Assembly: GCA_023701075.1 (NCBI GenBank)
Contig: JAMPXQ010000019.1
Span: 1-15,266 of the forward strand
Origin: Candidatus Woesearchaeota archaeon
GTDB lineage: Archaea > Nanobdellota > Nanobdellia > Woesearchaeales > GW2011-AR15
Reading direction: 5' to 3'
Length of the DNA stretch: 15,266 nt
In this document: in pieces, positions 7,631-12,758 of the stretch
Layout of the letters: the number at the start of each line of letters is the position of its first letter
Numbering within the stretch: the stretch's first letter is position 1
Notes under the pieces: model-generated
Told to the model about the DNA's origin: nothing
What the model saw: the letters and a program-made list of their open reading frames with translations, nothing else
Database searches by the model: none
Translations under genes and position numbers: made by a program

Positions 7631-7697
7631 GTTGCGCAGCTACTTAATAATATTATGCAACAATAGCTTTTTATACCAAATGACTATATTAGTTGAT
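7631..7697. promoter_or_regulatory. Compact divergent promoter with palindromes
   Basis: The membrane-protein gene (-) and the DUF212 gene (+) start 73 bp apart. ATAATATTAT (7647-7656) is a 10-bp palindrome centred about 27 bp from the minus start. TTTTTATA (7668-7675) is centred about 26 bp before the plus ATG at 7698. An outer inverted repeat GTTGC...GCAAC (7631-7635 and 7657-7661) flanks the minus TATA box. Joint control of the two membrane proteins is possible but inferred. Confidence 0.5.
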
Positions 7698-8150
7698 ATG
7701 TTCGGGTGGTTGGTAGCAATATTTACAAACCAGATTATACTTAGTGTAATCTTCGCCTATGTCCTTGCCAGCCTGATGAAGATGGTCTTCCATTACCTTG
7801 GGACTGATGTCTGGGACTGGATGATCTTCTTTAGGACAGGAGGGATGCCAAGCAGCCATACTGCGACAGTCATCTCGATGGCCACATCAGTATATCTGCT
7901 GGAAGGCGGATCAAACCTTTTCATAATCTGCGTCATATTCAGTGCAATCGTCATCTCTGATGCAATCGGCCTTAGGAGGGCAGTCGGGAAGCAGGCCCAA
8001 GTCCTCAATAAGGTGGCTGATGAATTCAAGTACTTTGGAAAATTCAAGACAAGAAGGCTCCATGAGCTTCTTGGACATACGCCAAAACAGGCCTTTGGCG
8101 GGTTTTTGGTCGGAATCCTTGCAGCGCATATAATCTATTGGCTTGCTTAG
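7698..8150 (+). CDS. DUF212 / divergent PAP2-family membrane protein
   Basis: The 150 residues match the DUF212 (YuiD-like, 'divergent PAP2') family: a first membrane span (about 4-30, NQIILSVIFAYVLASLMKMV), GGMPSSH (48-54), SDAIGLRRAVGKQAQVLN (87-104, with D88 and R93/R94), LLGHTP (124-129) and a last span (134-149). PAP2 relatives remove phosphate from lipid or other substrates through the SH and GH histidines; whether DUF212 members are active phosphatases is not settled. The open frame extends 46 codons further upstream, but a TATA box lies 26 bp before this ATG and family members begin near here, so I chose 7698. Its stop overlaps the stop of the convergent membrane-protein gene by 3 bp. 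Confidence 0.9.
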   Translation: MFGWLVAIFTNQIILSVIFAYVLASLMKMVFHYLGTDVWDWMIFFRTGGMPSSHTATVISMATSVYLLEGGSNLFIICVIFSAIVISDAIGLRRAVGKQAQVLNKVADEFKYFGKFKTRRLHELLGHTPKQAFGGFLVGILAAHIIYWLA

Positions 8151-8578
8151 ATTAACAGGATGAGACAAGCAGCTAGGTAGGCCATGCATGGCCTAAATAT
8201 TCTTTTTATCTCTATAAGGAATGTGTCTCCTCTGTAATTCCAGGCAACAGACACTATACCATACAGAAATATCATTATAGGGACTGATGCAGTCTTTGAA
8301 CTATACAACATGAATGCCAAAAAGATATAGTATACATAGCTTGGCAAGTTTTTTGTATGTGCATAAAACAGTGCAGGCATGAAGAATAAGGAGACAATAA
8401 GGCTGAGCCAAATGCTTATCACTTGGATCAAAAACAGGAATATTACAGTTGCAAGCGTAAATATCTTCAAAAAAAAGATATACTTCTTCCCATCCAGCAT
8501 CTCTTGCTTTGTTAGGCTTGCCAGGACAACGCCTATAGGAAGAGCCAGCAAAGCTACCAGCATTATCAATATGTTCAT
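8147..8578 (-). CDS. Small polytopic membrane protein, third gene of the Dph2-DHH operon
   Basis: I do not recognise this 143-residue protein. It is strongly hydrophobic, with about five spans (roughly 2-20, 34-55, 56-73, 80-96, 99-113, 127-143) separated by short basic loops (KQEMLDGKKY, EIKRIF). There are no catalytic or transport motifs I can name. Its ATG shares ATGA with the stop of the DHH gene (8575-8578), so it should be translated by coupling to that gene and share its promoter at about 9990. The 3' end overlaps the stop of DUF212 on the other strand. The tight coupling suggests a role alongside the phosphoesterase, but the nature of it is unknown. Confidence 0.7.
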   Translation of the reverse strand: MNILIMLVALLALPIGVVLASLTKQEMLDGKKYIFFLKIFTLATVIFLFLIQVISIWLSLIVSLFFMPALFYAHTKNLPSYVYYIFLAFMLYSSKTASVPIMIFLYGIVSVAWNYRGDTFLIEIKRIFRPCMAYLAACLILLI

Positions 8579-9684
8579 AGTCCTTCAAGATACTTTTCTA
8601 TGAATGCCATTATCTCATCTTTTGCTGAAGCGTTGAACCTGATGCCTCCTGCTGCTTCATGTCCGCCGCCTGAGACCATGGCTTTTGGAAACTGCGTCTT
8701 TAAGATGTCTATCAGTTCAACACCTTTGAATCCTATGAGGTCTGCCCTATAGCTTATCCCATCAGGGGTCTCTATCAATGTAATCCTTGGACCTTCCACT
8801 AATTCATGGGTTATCTTTGGAAGTTTTGAAGATGCGAATTCATAATCTCCTATGCCTTTCCTATCCAGCCTAAGCAGTTTGAATCCTGCATATTCCTTTA
8901 TCTTCACATATTCTTTGACTGACTTACTCAATGATTCCATCTCTGATTTTATGTCCATCTTGAGCTCATCCAGATAAGGCAGCTTTTGCGGGTTAAATAG
9001 ATCTTCCAGGAAATTAGGACGTGCAGCAAACCTCAGATAATACGTCTCATGATCTATTACAAGCGCCCAGTCTTTGAGTGATTCCAATGGGATCTTTGAA
9101 ATCTTTAGGTAATTCTCATAATCTATGCCTGCAGATTTATCTGCTGTCCCTGCAAGCGCAGGCAGGTGCTGGATGTTTGGAATCATAGGTGTTATCATCA
9201 AAGCCAGCTCTGTCGCAAGCATGCCGGCACATAGGTCTGAACCCATGTCAAACACATGAGGATTTAAGAACACTTTTGCAATCTCCTTGTTCTCCTTGTC
9301 AAATTTATGATGATCAAGTATGATGAAATCAGCTCCGTATCTCTCAAGCCTCCTTATAGCTTTCATGCTCTGGTTATTTGACCCTAAATCTGAAAGGATT
9401 ATCAGAGGAGGAGCAAAACCTATGAATGAGTTGAGGTCTCTTAGCGCATCTATATATTCATAATAAGGCGTCCTGCTTGAAGAACGCTGGAGAAGATATC
9501 TCTTGTCTTCAATGTGTGCGAAGAGCGCTTTCTCAAGGATAAATCCTGAGATATACCCATCTGCATCATCATGATGCTTTATAATTATCTGCCTTTTTTT
9601 TGATATCGCTTTCTTTATGAGTTCGACTGCTTCATTAAACAAAGGCTGCAATCTTTCCAGATTCTCAGATTTAATAAGTGTCAT
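8575..9684 (-). CDS. DHH/DHHA1 phosphoesterase (archaeal RecJ/NrnA-like)
   Basis: DHH proteins are Mn2+-dependent hydrolases of phosphodiester bonds, such as the RecJ exonucleases, nanoRNases and cyclic-dinucleotide phosphodiesterases. The 369 residues hold the metal motifs HHDDADG (37-43), D99 in LSDLG, D124-H125-H126 in ILDHHKFD and D211 in VIDHE, then the DHHA1 substrate domain with GGGHEAAGG (339-347). The length is short of archaeal RecJ nucleases with extra domains, so it is closest to the bare DHH-DHHA1 core. A longer frame opens at 9723, but the ATG at 9682-9684 forms an ATGA overlap with the Dph2-like gene upstream and gives a normal N-terminus, so I chose it. The substrate (DNA, RNA or a nucleotide signal) is not shown by the sequence. 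Confidence 0.92.
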   Translation of the reverse strand: MTLIKSENLERLQPLFNEAVELIKKAISKKRQIIIKHHDDADGYISGFILEKALFAHIEDKRYLLQRSSSRTPYYEYIDALRDLNSFIGFAPPLIILSDLGSNNQSMKAIRRLERYGADFIILDHHKFDKENKEIAKVFLNPHVFDMGSDLCAGMLATELALMITPMIPNIQHLPALAGTADKSAGIDYENYLKISKIPLESLKDWALVIDHETYYLRFAARPNFLEDLFNPQKLPYLDELKMDIKSEMESLSKSVKEYVKIKEYAGFKLLRLDRKGIGDYEFASSKLPKITHELVEGPRITLIETPDGISYRADLIGFKGVELIDILKTQFPKAMVSGGGHEAAGGIRFNASAKDEIMAFIEKYLEGL

Positions 9685-9962
9685 AGTATCTTCCCGTAAT
9701 CCCTTTTCCCTGCATCCTGCCAAGGACTATGGCCATAATGGATCAACAGATCCACACCAAGGTTCTTGACTTCAAGCGGAAGGTCGCAGCTGCCATAGCA
9801 TGAGCCTCCCCATATTATCACTTTTGCATCTGTCTCCTCTTCGATTGCCTTAACCATCTCTCCTGCTTTTGGTTTTATCCCGTCAGGAAGATGAAGGCAG
9901 ACCAGCTTTGCCCCTTTTTCTTTTATCTCTGCGACCAACTTAGGAATCTCCAGGTTATACAT
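9681..9962 (-). CDS. Stand-alone N-terminal domain of diphthamide synthase Dph2
   Basis: The 93 residues match domain 1 of archaeal Dph2, the radical-SAM-like [4Fe-4S] enzyme that starts diphthamide on elongation factor 2: LHLPDGIKPKA (23-33), WGGSCYGSCDLP (51-62), and DLLIHYGHSPW (71-81). C59 aligns with the first cluster cysteine of Pyrococcus Dph2. The full enzyme is about 330-340 residues with one cysteine from each of three domains; domains 2 and 3 are missing here. A longer frame begins at 10019, but TTTTATAA (9986-9993) is centred 27 bp before the ATG at 9960-9962, so I chose that leaderless start. The frame is clean, with a promoter and an ATGA overlap into the DHH gene, so it looks kept rather than decaying. 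It cannot make a normal cluster alone. Confidence 0.75.
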   Translation of the reverse strand: MYNLEIPKLVAEIKEKGAKLVCLHLPDGIKPKAGEMVKAIEEETDAKVIIWGGSCYGSCDLPLEVKNLGVDLLIHYGHSPWQDAGKRDYGKIL

Positions 9963-9985
9963 AGAACAAATGAAAATAGGGCTTA

Positions 9986-9993
9986 TTATAAAA
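9986..9993 (-). promoter_or_regulatory. TATA box for the Dph2-domain/DHH/membrane operon
   Basis: TTTTATAA on the minus strand is centred about 27 bp before the ATG at 9962. It is the only promoter seen for the three overlapping genes that follow. Confidence 0.55.
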
Positions 9994-10016
9994 AGGTTCT
10001 TAGAATGAGAATCAAA

Positions 10017-10040
10017 CAAAAAAATAAAGAAATAAAGTAA
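10017..10040 (-). terminator. Oligo-T terminator after the microprotein operon
   Basis: Read on the minus strand, the stretch after the second microprotein stop is TTACTTTATTTC followed by TTTATTTTTTTG. It contains a run of seven Ts and no hairpin. This separates the microprotein transcript from the promoter of the Dph2-domain operon just beyond. Confidence 0.5.
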
Positions 10041-10163
10041 CTACCTGAATACGTCAAGCGCAGCTTCATCTTCAGAAGATTTCCATCTCTTCCCTGACTC
10101 ATCGCACTTTGGTATATCCATGAAAAAAGTCGTATTTGTCTTTGATCTTCTTATTCTTGCCAT
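10041..10163 (-). CDS. Microprotein of 40 aa, function unknown
   Basis: A clean 40-residue frame begins MARIRRSKTNTTFFMD and ends in EDEAALDVFR. The N-terminus is basic and the C-terminus acidic, with a single cysteine (C20) and one tryptophan (W27). It has no membrane span. AGGAG on the minus strand (10174-10178) lies 10 nt before the ATG, a usable ribosome-binding site. It is 16 bp downstream of the 45-aa gene on the same strand and is followed by an oligo-T terminator, so the two form a compact two-gene unit. Coding support is the SD site, gene order and terminator; I cannot test conservation. The opposite-strand frame here is low-complexity (Phe/Ser/Leu) and looks like a shadow. Confidence 0.6.
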   Translation of the reverse strand: MARIRRSKTNTTFFMDIPKCDESGKRWKSSEDEAALDVFR

Positions 10164-10179
10164 TTTTCTTCAACTCCTA

Positions 10180-10317
10180 TCAATCGGAAAGGAAAAGCTT
10201 GTCCAGCTCGTCTTCACTTAGGGTCTTGCTGTTTATGACAGTCGAAAACGACTTCTTCTGTCTTGCACTGTACTTCTTCACTTTCCTTAGTGTTGCTAGG
10301 TCTTCTTCTTCGAACAT
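10180..10317 (-). CDS. Microprotein of 45 aa, function unknown
   Basis: This 45-residue frame starts MFEEEDLATLRKVKKYSARQ and ends DELDKLFLSD. It is highly charged, with an acidic start, a lysine/arginine-rich middle and an acidic end, no cysteine and no membrane span; it is likely helical. GAGATGATC (minus strand, 10322-10330) lies 4 nt before the ATG and matches eight of nine bases of the archaeal SD consensus GAGGTGATC. The predicted transcript begins near 10408, giving a leader of about 90 nt with a strong hairpin that ends 8 nt before the SD. The promoter is flanked by operator-like palindromes. I recognise no family. The gene and its partner look regulated at more than one level. Confidence 0.6.
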   Translation of the reverse strand: MFEEEDLATLRKVKKYSARQKKSFSTVINSKTLSEDELDKLFLSD

Positions 10318-10338
10318 CTTTGATCATCTCATTTTAAG

Positions 10339-10403
10339 ACTAAGGGCGGAAGGGCTTTCTTGTGGGTGGGGTGATAGTAAGAAGCTGGCCCTTACGCCTT
10401 AGT
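10339..10403 (-). promoter_or_regulatory. Structured 5' leader hairpin of the microprotein operon
   Basis: In the minus-strand RNA, ACTAAGGCGTAAGGGC can pair with GCCCTTCCGCCCTTAGT, leaving one mismatch and one bulged C (about 15 bp). An inner TTCTT/AAGAA stem encloses a C-rich loop, ACTATCACCCCACCCAC. The hairpin starts about 5 nt after the predicted transcription start and ends 8 nt before the SD. The loop includes ATCACC, the same bases as the anti-SD end of 16S rRNA, so it could compete for the SD. Whether it is a riboswitch, a thermometer or a protein-binding leader is unknown. Confidence 0.55.
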
Positions 10404-10406
10404 TCT

Positions 10407-10475
10407 TACTAAATAGTAGTTATACCAACTATATAAATCTTTCGTTTTTGAAACTACTTAATAGTGATTACTATT
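10407..10475 (-). promoter_or_regulatory. Microprotein promoter with two flanking operator-like palindromes
   Basis: ATTTATAT on the minus strand (10431-10438) is the TATA box. TACTA-AA-TAGTA (10407-10418) sits on the predicted transcription start, and AATAGT-GATT-ACTATT (10460-10475) lies upstream of the TATA box. They share the ACTA/TAGT half-site. A third, weaker repeat, TAGTT-ATACC-AACTA, lies between them. This layout is typical of a promoter controlled by a dimeric repressor or activator. Confidence 0.5.
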
Positions 10476-10506
10476 ATTCAAGACGAGAAAACTAAGAAAA
10501 TTTCTT

Positions 10507-10818
10507 TTATTTTAAGCCAAATCTCATGAAATTCTTGCAGATCATGCAGAAATAGACTACTTTCCCTGAATTTAGGCGCACCCTGCAGTTCTTCCCGTGG
10601 ACGAGGAACGAATGGCAGCTCTTGCAGAACCTCCTCTTGAGTTCCTTTGGTATCTTCACCTTATATCTCATAGCAATCTTCCTTGCCAGTTCAACATACC
10701 TATCAGAAAGTGCATGATCCTCATCAAATCGAAGACTAGCTTGTTTGAAAAGCTCGATAATCCTCTCAGAGGCTATTGATTTATGGATGGCTGATTTCTT
10801 CTGATGCCTTTGCTTCAT
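10507..10818 (-). CDS. rnp4: RNase P protein component 4 (Rpp21/Rpr2 family)
   Basis: This is a protein subunit of archaeal RNase P, which pairs with Rpp29 on the RNA and helps cleave the 5' leader of pre-tRNAs. The 103 residues begin with a basic helical region (about 1-60, including SERIIELFKQA and YVELARKIAMRYKVKIP) followed by the zinc ribbon: CKSC (65-68), SFLVHGKNCRVRL, then CMIC (91-94) and FMRFG. The four cysteines of the two CxxC pairs are all present, and length and order fit the family. The palindromic GATTTATAAATC (10844-10855) is the TATA box, placing transcription start about 5 nt before the ATG. It stands alone, upstream of the microprotein promoter on the same strand. Confidence 0.93.
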   Translation of the reverse strand: MKQRHQKKSAIHKSIASERIIELFKQASLRFDEDHALSDRYVELARKIAMRYKVKIPKELKRRFCKSCHSFLVHGKNCRVRLNSGKVVYFCMICKNFMRFGLK

Positions 10819-10843
10819 CTTATGACCTTTAGGGATATTAACC

Positions 10844-10855
10844 GATTTATAAATC
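10844..10855 (-). promoter_or_regulatory. TATA box for rnp4
   Basis: GATTTATAAATC is a perfect 12-bp palindrome whose centre lies about 31 bp before the ATG at 10818, giving a leader of only a few bases. Confidence 0.5.
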
Positions 10856-10890
10856 TAGGCAGGAATAGGTAGGTTAATTAACGAATAGCA

Positions 10891-10911
10891 TAAAAAAATA
10901 CTAAAAAAAGC
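10891..10911 (-). terminator. Oligo-T terminator after the alcohol dehydrogenase
   Basis: Directly after the dehydrogenase stop the minus strand has two runs of seven Ts (TTTTTTTAGTATTTTTTTA). No hairpin is present. This fits factor-independent archaeal termination. Confidence 0.6.
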
Positions 10912-11979
10912 TTATTTTTTCAATGAAGCGATGTCTATGACAAACCTATATTTTACGTCAGATTTGAGGAGCCGCTTATATGCGTCATTTATATCTTTCA
11001 TATCAATAAGTTCTATATCTGAAGTGATGTTCTTCTCTGCACAGTAATCCAGCATCTCCTGCGTCTCTTTTATCCCACCGATAAGGGAACCTGAAAATGA
11101 TCTCCTGTTCCTGATAAGAGAGAATGCCATTACTTTGAATGCATCGCTTGGAACACCGACAGTCACAAGGCTTCCATTCCTCTTGAGCAATGAGAGGAGG
11201 ATGTTTGCGTCGTGAGGAGCGCTTACTGTATCTAGTATCAAATCAAAGCTCTCCATGTGCGCATCCATCTGTCCTTTTGAGGTTGAGAGGATGACCTCAT
11301 GCGCTCCTAGCCTCTTTGCATCATCAATCTTGTTCTCTGATGTTGTGAACTGGACTACGTGGGCGCCAAACGATCTTGCAAACTTAAGTGCCATATGTCC
11401 AAGGCCTCCAAGGCCATATATGCCGACTTTCTTACCAGGGCCGGCTTTCCAATGCTTAAGAGGTGAATAGGTAGTTATCCCTGCGCATAGAAGTGGGGCT
11501 GTTGCTGCAGGATCAAGCTTCTTTGATATATGAAGCGCAAAATCCTCATCCACAACAATCTCTGTCGAATATCCACCATATGTAACGCCCTGGGATATCT
11601 TATCAGGCGAGCCATAAGTCCAAGTGCATCCTTCTTTACAGAACTGCTCTTCATGCTCTTTACATGAGCTGCATGCCCTGCATGAATCAACCATGCATCC
11701 GACACCTGCAATGTCGCCTACCTTGAATTTTTTTACGCTTGCCCCTATATGAGTGACTTTTCCTATTATTTCGTGACCAGGAACCATAGGGAACATTGAA
11801 CCGCCCCATTCATTCTTCACCTGATGGAGATCTGAATGGCACACACCGCAGTATAATATCTCGATGAATATGTCTTTTTTCCCCAGTGCCCTTCTTTCAA
11901 ATGAGAAAGGGACAAGATCGCTTCTAGCGTCCAATGCTGCATAACCTTTTACTTTTGTCTTAGAACCTGTTTTTTCCAT
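10912..11979 (-). CDS. Zinc-dependent alcohol dehydrogenase, YahK/CAD type
   Basis: The enzyme interconverts aldehydes and alcohols, most likely as an NADPH-dependent aldehyde reductase. The 355 residues are closest to E. coli YahK: catalytic zinc ligands C47 (CGVCHSD), H69 (PGHE) and C165 (LLCAGITTYSPLKHW); structural zinc cysteines C100, C103, C106 and C114; nucleotide motif GLGGLGHM (189-196); FTTSE after the second strand, typical of NADPH users; and GSLIGGIKETQEMLDYCAE near the end. A longer frame begins at 12033, but a TATA box (12001-12008) is 25-26 bp before the ATG at 11979 and the family begins here, so I chose it. The close match to bacterial YahK suggests gain from bacteria. The natural substrate is unknown. 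Confidence 0.93.
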   Translation of the reverse strand: MEKTGSKTKVKGYAALDARSDLVPFSFERRALGKKDIFIEILYCGVCHSDLHQVKNEWGGSMFPMVPGHEIIGKVTHIGASVKKFKVGDIAGVGCMVDSCRACSSCKEHEEQFCKEGCTWTYGSPDKISQGVTYGGYSTEIVVDEDFALHISKKLDPAATAPLLCAGITTYSPLKHWKAGPGKKVGIYGLGGLGHMALKFARSFGAHVVQFTTSENKIDDAKRLGAHEVILSTSKGQMDAHMESFDLILDTVSAPHDANILLSLLKRNGSLVTVGVPSDAFKVMAFSLIRNRRSFSGSLIGGIKETQEMLDYCAEKNITSDIELIDMKDINDAYKRLLKSDVKYRFVIDIASLKK

Positions 11980-12092
11980 GATATATGATAATTCCATTTG
12001 GTTTAAAGGTTTTGCGCTATAATGAATCAACATAAAATAGCGCCAATAGGTTAAACACCAGACATAAAAAGAATTTTACTTTATTTTTGCGC
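11980..12092. promoter_or_regulatory. Divergent promoters, alcohol dehydrogenase and DUF1398 gene
   Basis: On the minus strand CTTTAAAC (12001-12008) is centred 25-26 bp before the dehydrogenase ATG. On the plus strand CATAAAAA (12063-12070) is centred 26 bp before the ATG at 12093. Neither start has an SD, so both transcripts should be leaderless. Confidence 0.5.
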
Positions 12093-12509
12093 ATGAGCAA
12101 GGCAATAGATAATCTTAAAACCGCACAGCAGAAAGCAATGGATAAACGACCAAAAATAGGGGGTTTCCCTTATATGGCTGAGACTCTTAGACAGGCAGGT
12201 GTTACGCGGAACATATGGTTTTTGCCGTCTTGTCAGAGCCTCTTCATAACTAAGGAAGGGCCTGTCATGTTCCAAGATACACCGCTTACCATCGGGATGA
12301 TGGATGTACCTAAGTTTGACCGTGAAGTTCTAATTGCAGCTCTGCGGGCAGACCAGTCAGGGAAGACAACCTTCAGAGAGTTCCTTTTCGCATCCTGGAG
12401 TGCGGGTGTTATCCGCTATGATGTAAATTTCATCGAAAGGACTGTGACTTATTATGGGTGGAATGATGAAAATTATGTAGAAGCTTATCCTCATGTACAC
12501 TTAGATTAG
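12093..12509 (+). CDS. DUF1398 (YbcV-like) protein
   Basis: The 138 residues match the DUF1398 family known mainly from bacteria and phage-derived regions such as E. coli YbcV. Features include GGFPYMAETLRQAGVTRN (24-41), a central FDREVLIAALRADQSGKTTF, and the family's C-terminal signature FREFLFASWSAGVIRYDV followed by TVTYYG and the ending YVEAYPHV. No biochemical role is known for the family, and it is probably cytoplasmic. The frame can be extended two codons to a TTG, but the ATG at 12093 is 26 bp after a TATA box. It diverges from the YahK-type gene, also bacterial in type, so the two may have arrived together or share a regulator; both are inferences. Confidence 0.85.
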   Translation: MSKAIDNLKTAQQKAMDKRPKIGGFPYMAETLRQAGVTRNIWFLPSCQSLFITKEGPVMFQDTPLTIGMMDVPKFDREVLIAALRADQSGKTTFREFLFASWSAGVIRYDVNFIERTVTYYGWNDENYVEAYPHVHLD

Positions 12510-12540
12510 TTACTGGACTATGTGAGATAGAGAACTGATC

Positions 12541-12552
12541 AATAATAAAAAA
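12541..12552 (-). terminator. Oligo-T terminator of tRNA-Gln
   Basis: The minus strand after the tRNA discriminator base reads TTTTTTATTATT. No CCA is encoded, so CCA must be added after transcription. Confidence 0.55.
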
Positions 12553-12625
12553 TAGCCCGACCAGGATTCGAACCTGGGTCGCAAGCTCCAGAGGCTCGCA
12601 TGATTGGCCACTACACTATCGGGCT
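12553..12625 (-). tRNA. trnQ-CUG: tRNA-Gln (anticodon CUG)
   Basis: The 73-nt sequence folds as a standard tRNA. The acceptor stem AGCCCGA pairs with TCGGGCT, followed by discriminator A. The D arm is GTGTAGTGGCCAATCAT. The anticodon stem CGAGC/GCTTG (one G-U pair) encloses the loop CTCTGGA, placing CTG at 34-36, which reads CAG glutamine codons. The T arm is CCAGG-TTCGAAT-CCTGG. No intron and no encoded CCA are seen. Upstream on the minus strand, GTATAGGA (about 12647-12654) is a weak TATA candidate at the right distance. The first 14 bases recur 94 bp upstream. Confidence 0.93.
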
Positions 12626-12644
12626 GTGTTTTTTGCCTGCTTTT

Positions 12645-12719
12645 TTCCTATACGCGTGAGCAAAGCGAACGCATTCCCGATCAACCCTGAAAAGGGTTGG
12701 GTAGGTACACTATCGGGCT
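12645..12719. ncRNA. Structured GC-rich element with a copy of the tRNA-Gln 5' end
   Basis: Between eS1 and tRNA-Gln, a GC-rich patch stands out in AT-rich spacer. TACACTATCGGGCT (12706-12719) repeats exactly the first 14 nt of tRNA-Gln (12612-12625, shown on the plus strand). CCCGAT (12676-12681) pairs with ATCGGG inside that copy, and within it CAACCCT-GAAA-AGGGTTG (12682-12699) forms a perfect 7-bp hairpin; on the plus strand the loop is GAAA, a stable GNRA tetraloop. A second short stem, GCGT/ACGC (12654-12672), lies beside it. The sense strand is uncertain. It may be a small RNA or a decayed tRNA copy. Confidence 0.35.
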
Positions 12720-12758
12720 TTTAATACAATTAAAAAATTAGAAACAATAAGGAATTAA

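Noticed and set aside
7560..7697. N-terminal extension of the DUF212 protein by 46 codons
   Set aside because: It overlaps the divergent membrane-protein gene and the promoter, and the family starts at the ATG at 7698, 26 bp after a TATA box.
8147..8150. Overlap of convergent stop codons as a regulatory feature
   Set aside because: A three-base overlap between convergent genes is common in compact genomes and needs no special explanation.
10136..10402. Plus-strand frame of 88 codons over the microprotein region
   Set aside because: The translation is low-complexity (Phe/Ser/Leu) with no SD or TATA box. It is the antisense shadow of the two microprotein genes and their leader hairpin.
12612..12719. 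Direct repeat of the tRNA-Gln end as attachment sites of an integrated element
   Set aside because: The copies are only 94 bp apart, involve the 5' rather than the usual 3' end of the tRNA, and enclose no integrase or any gene.
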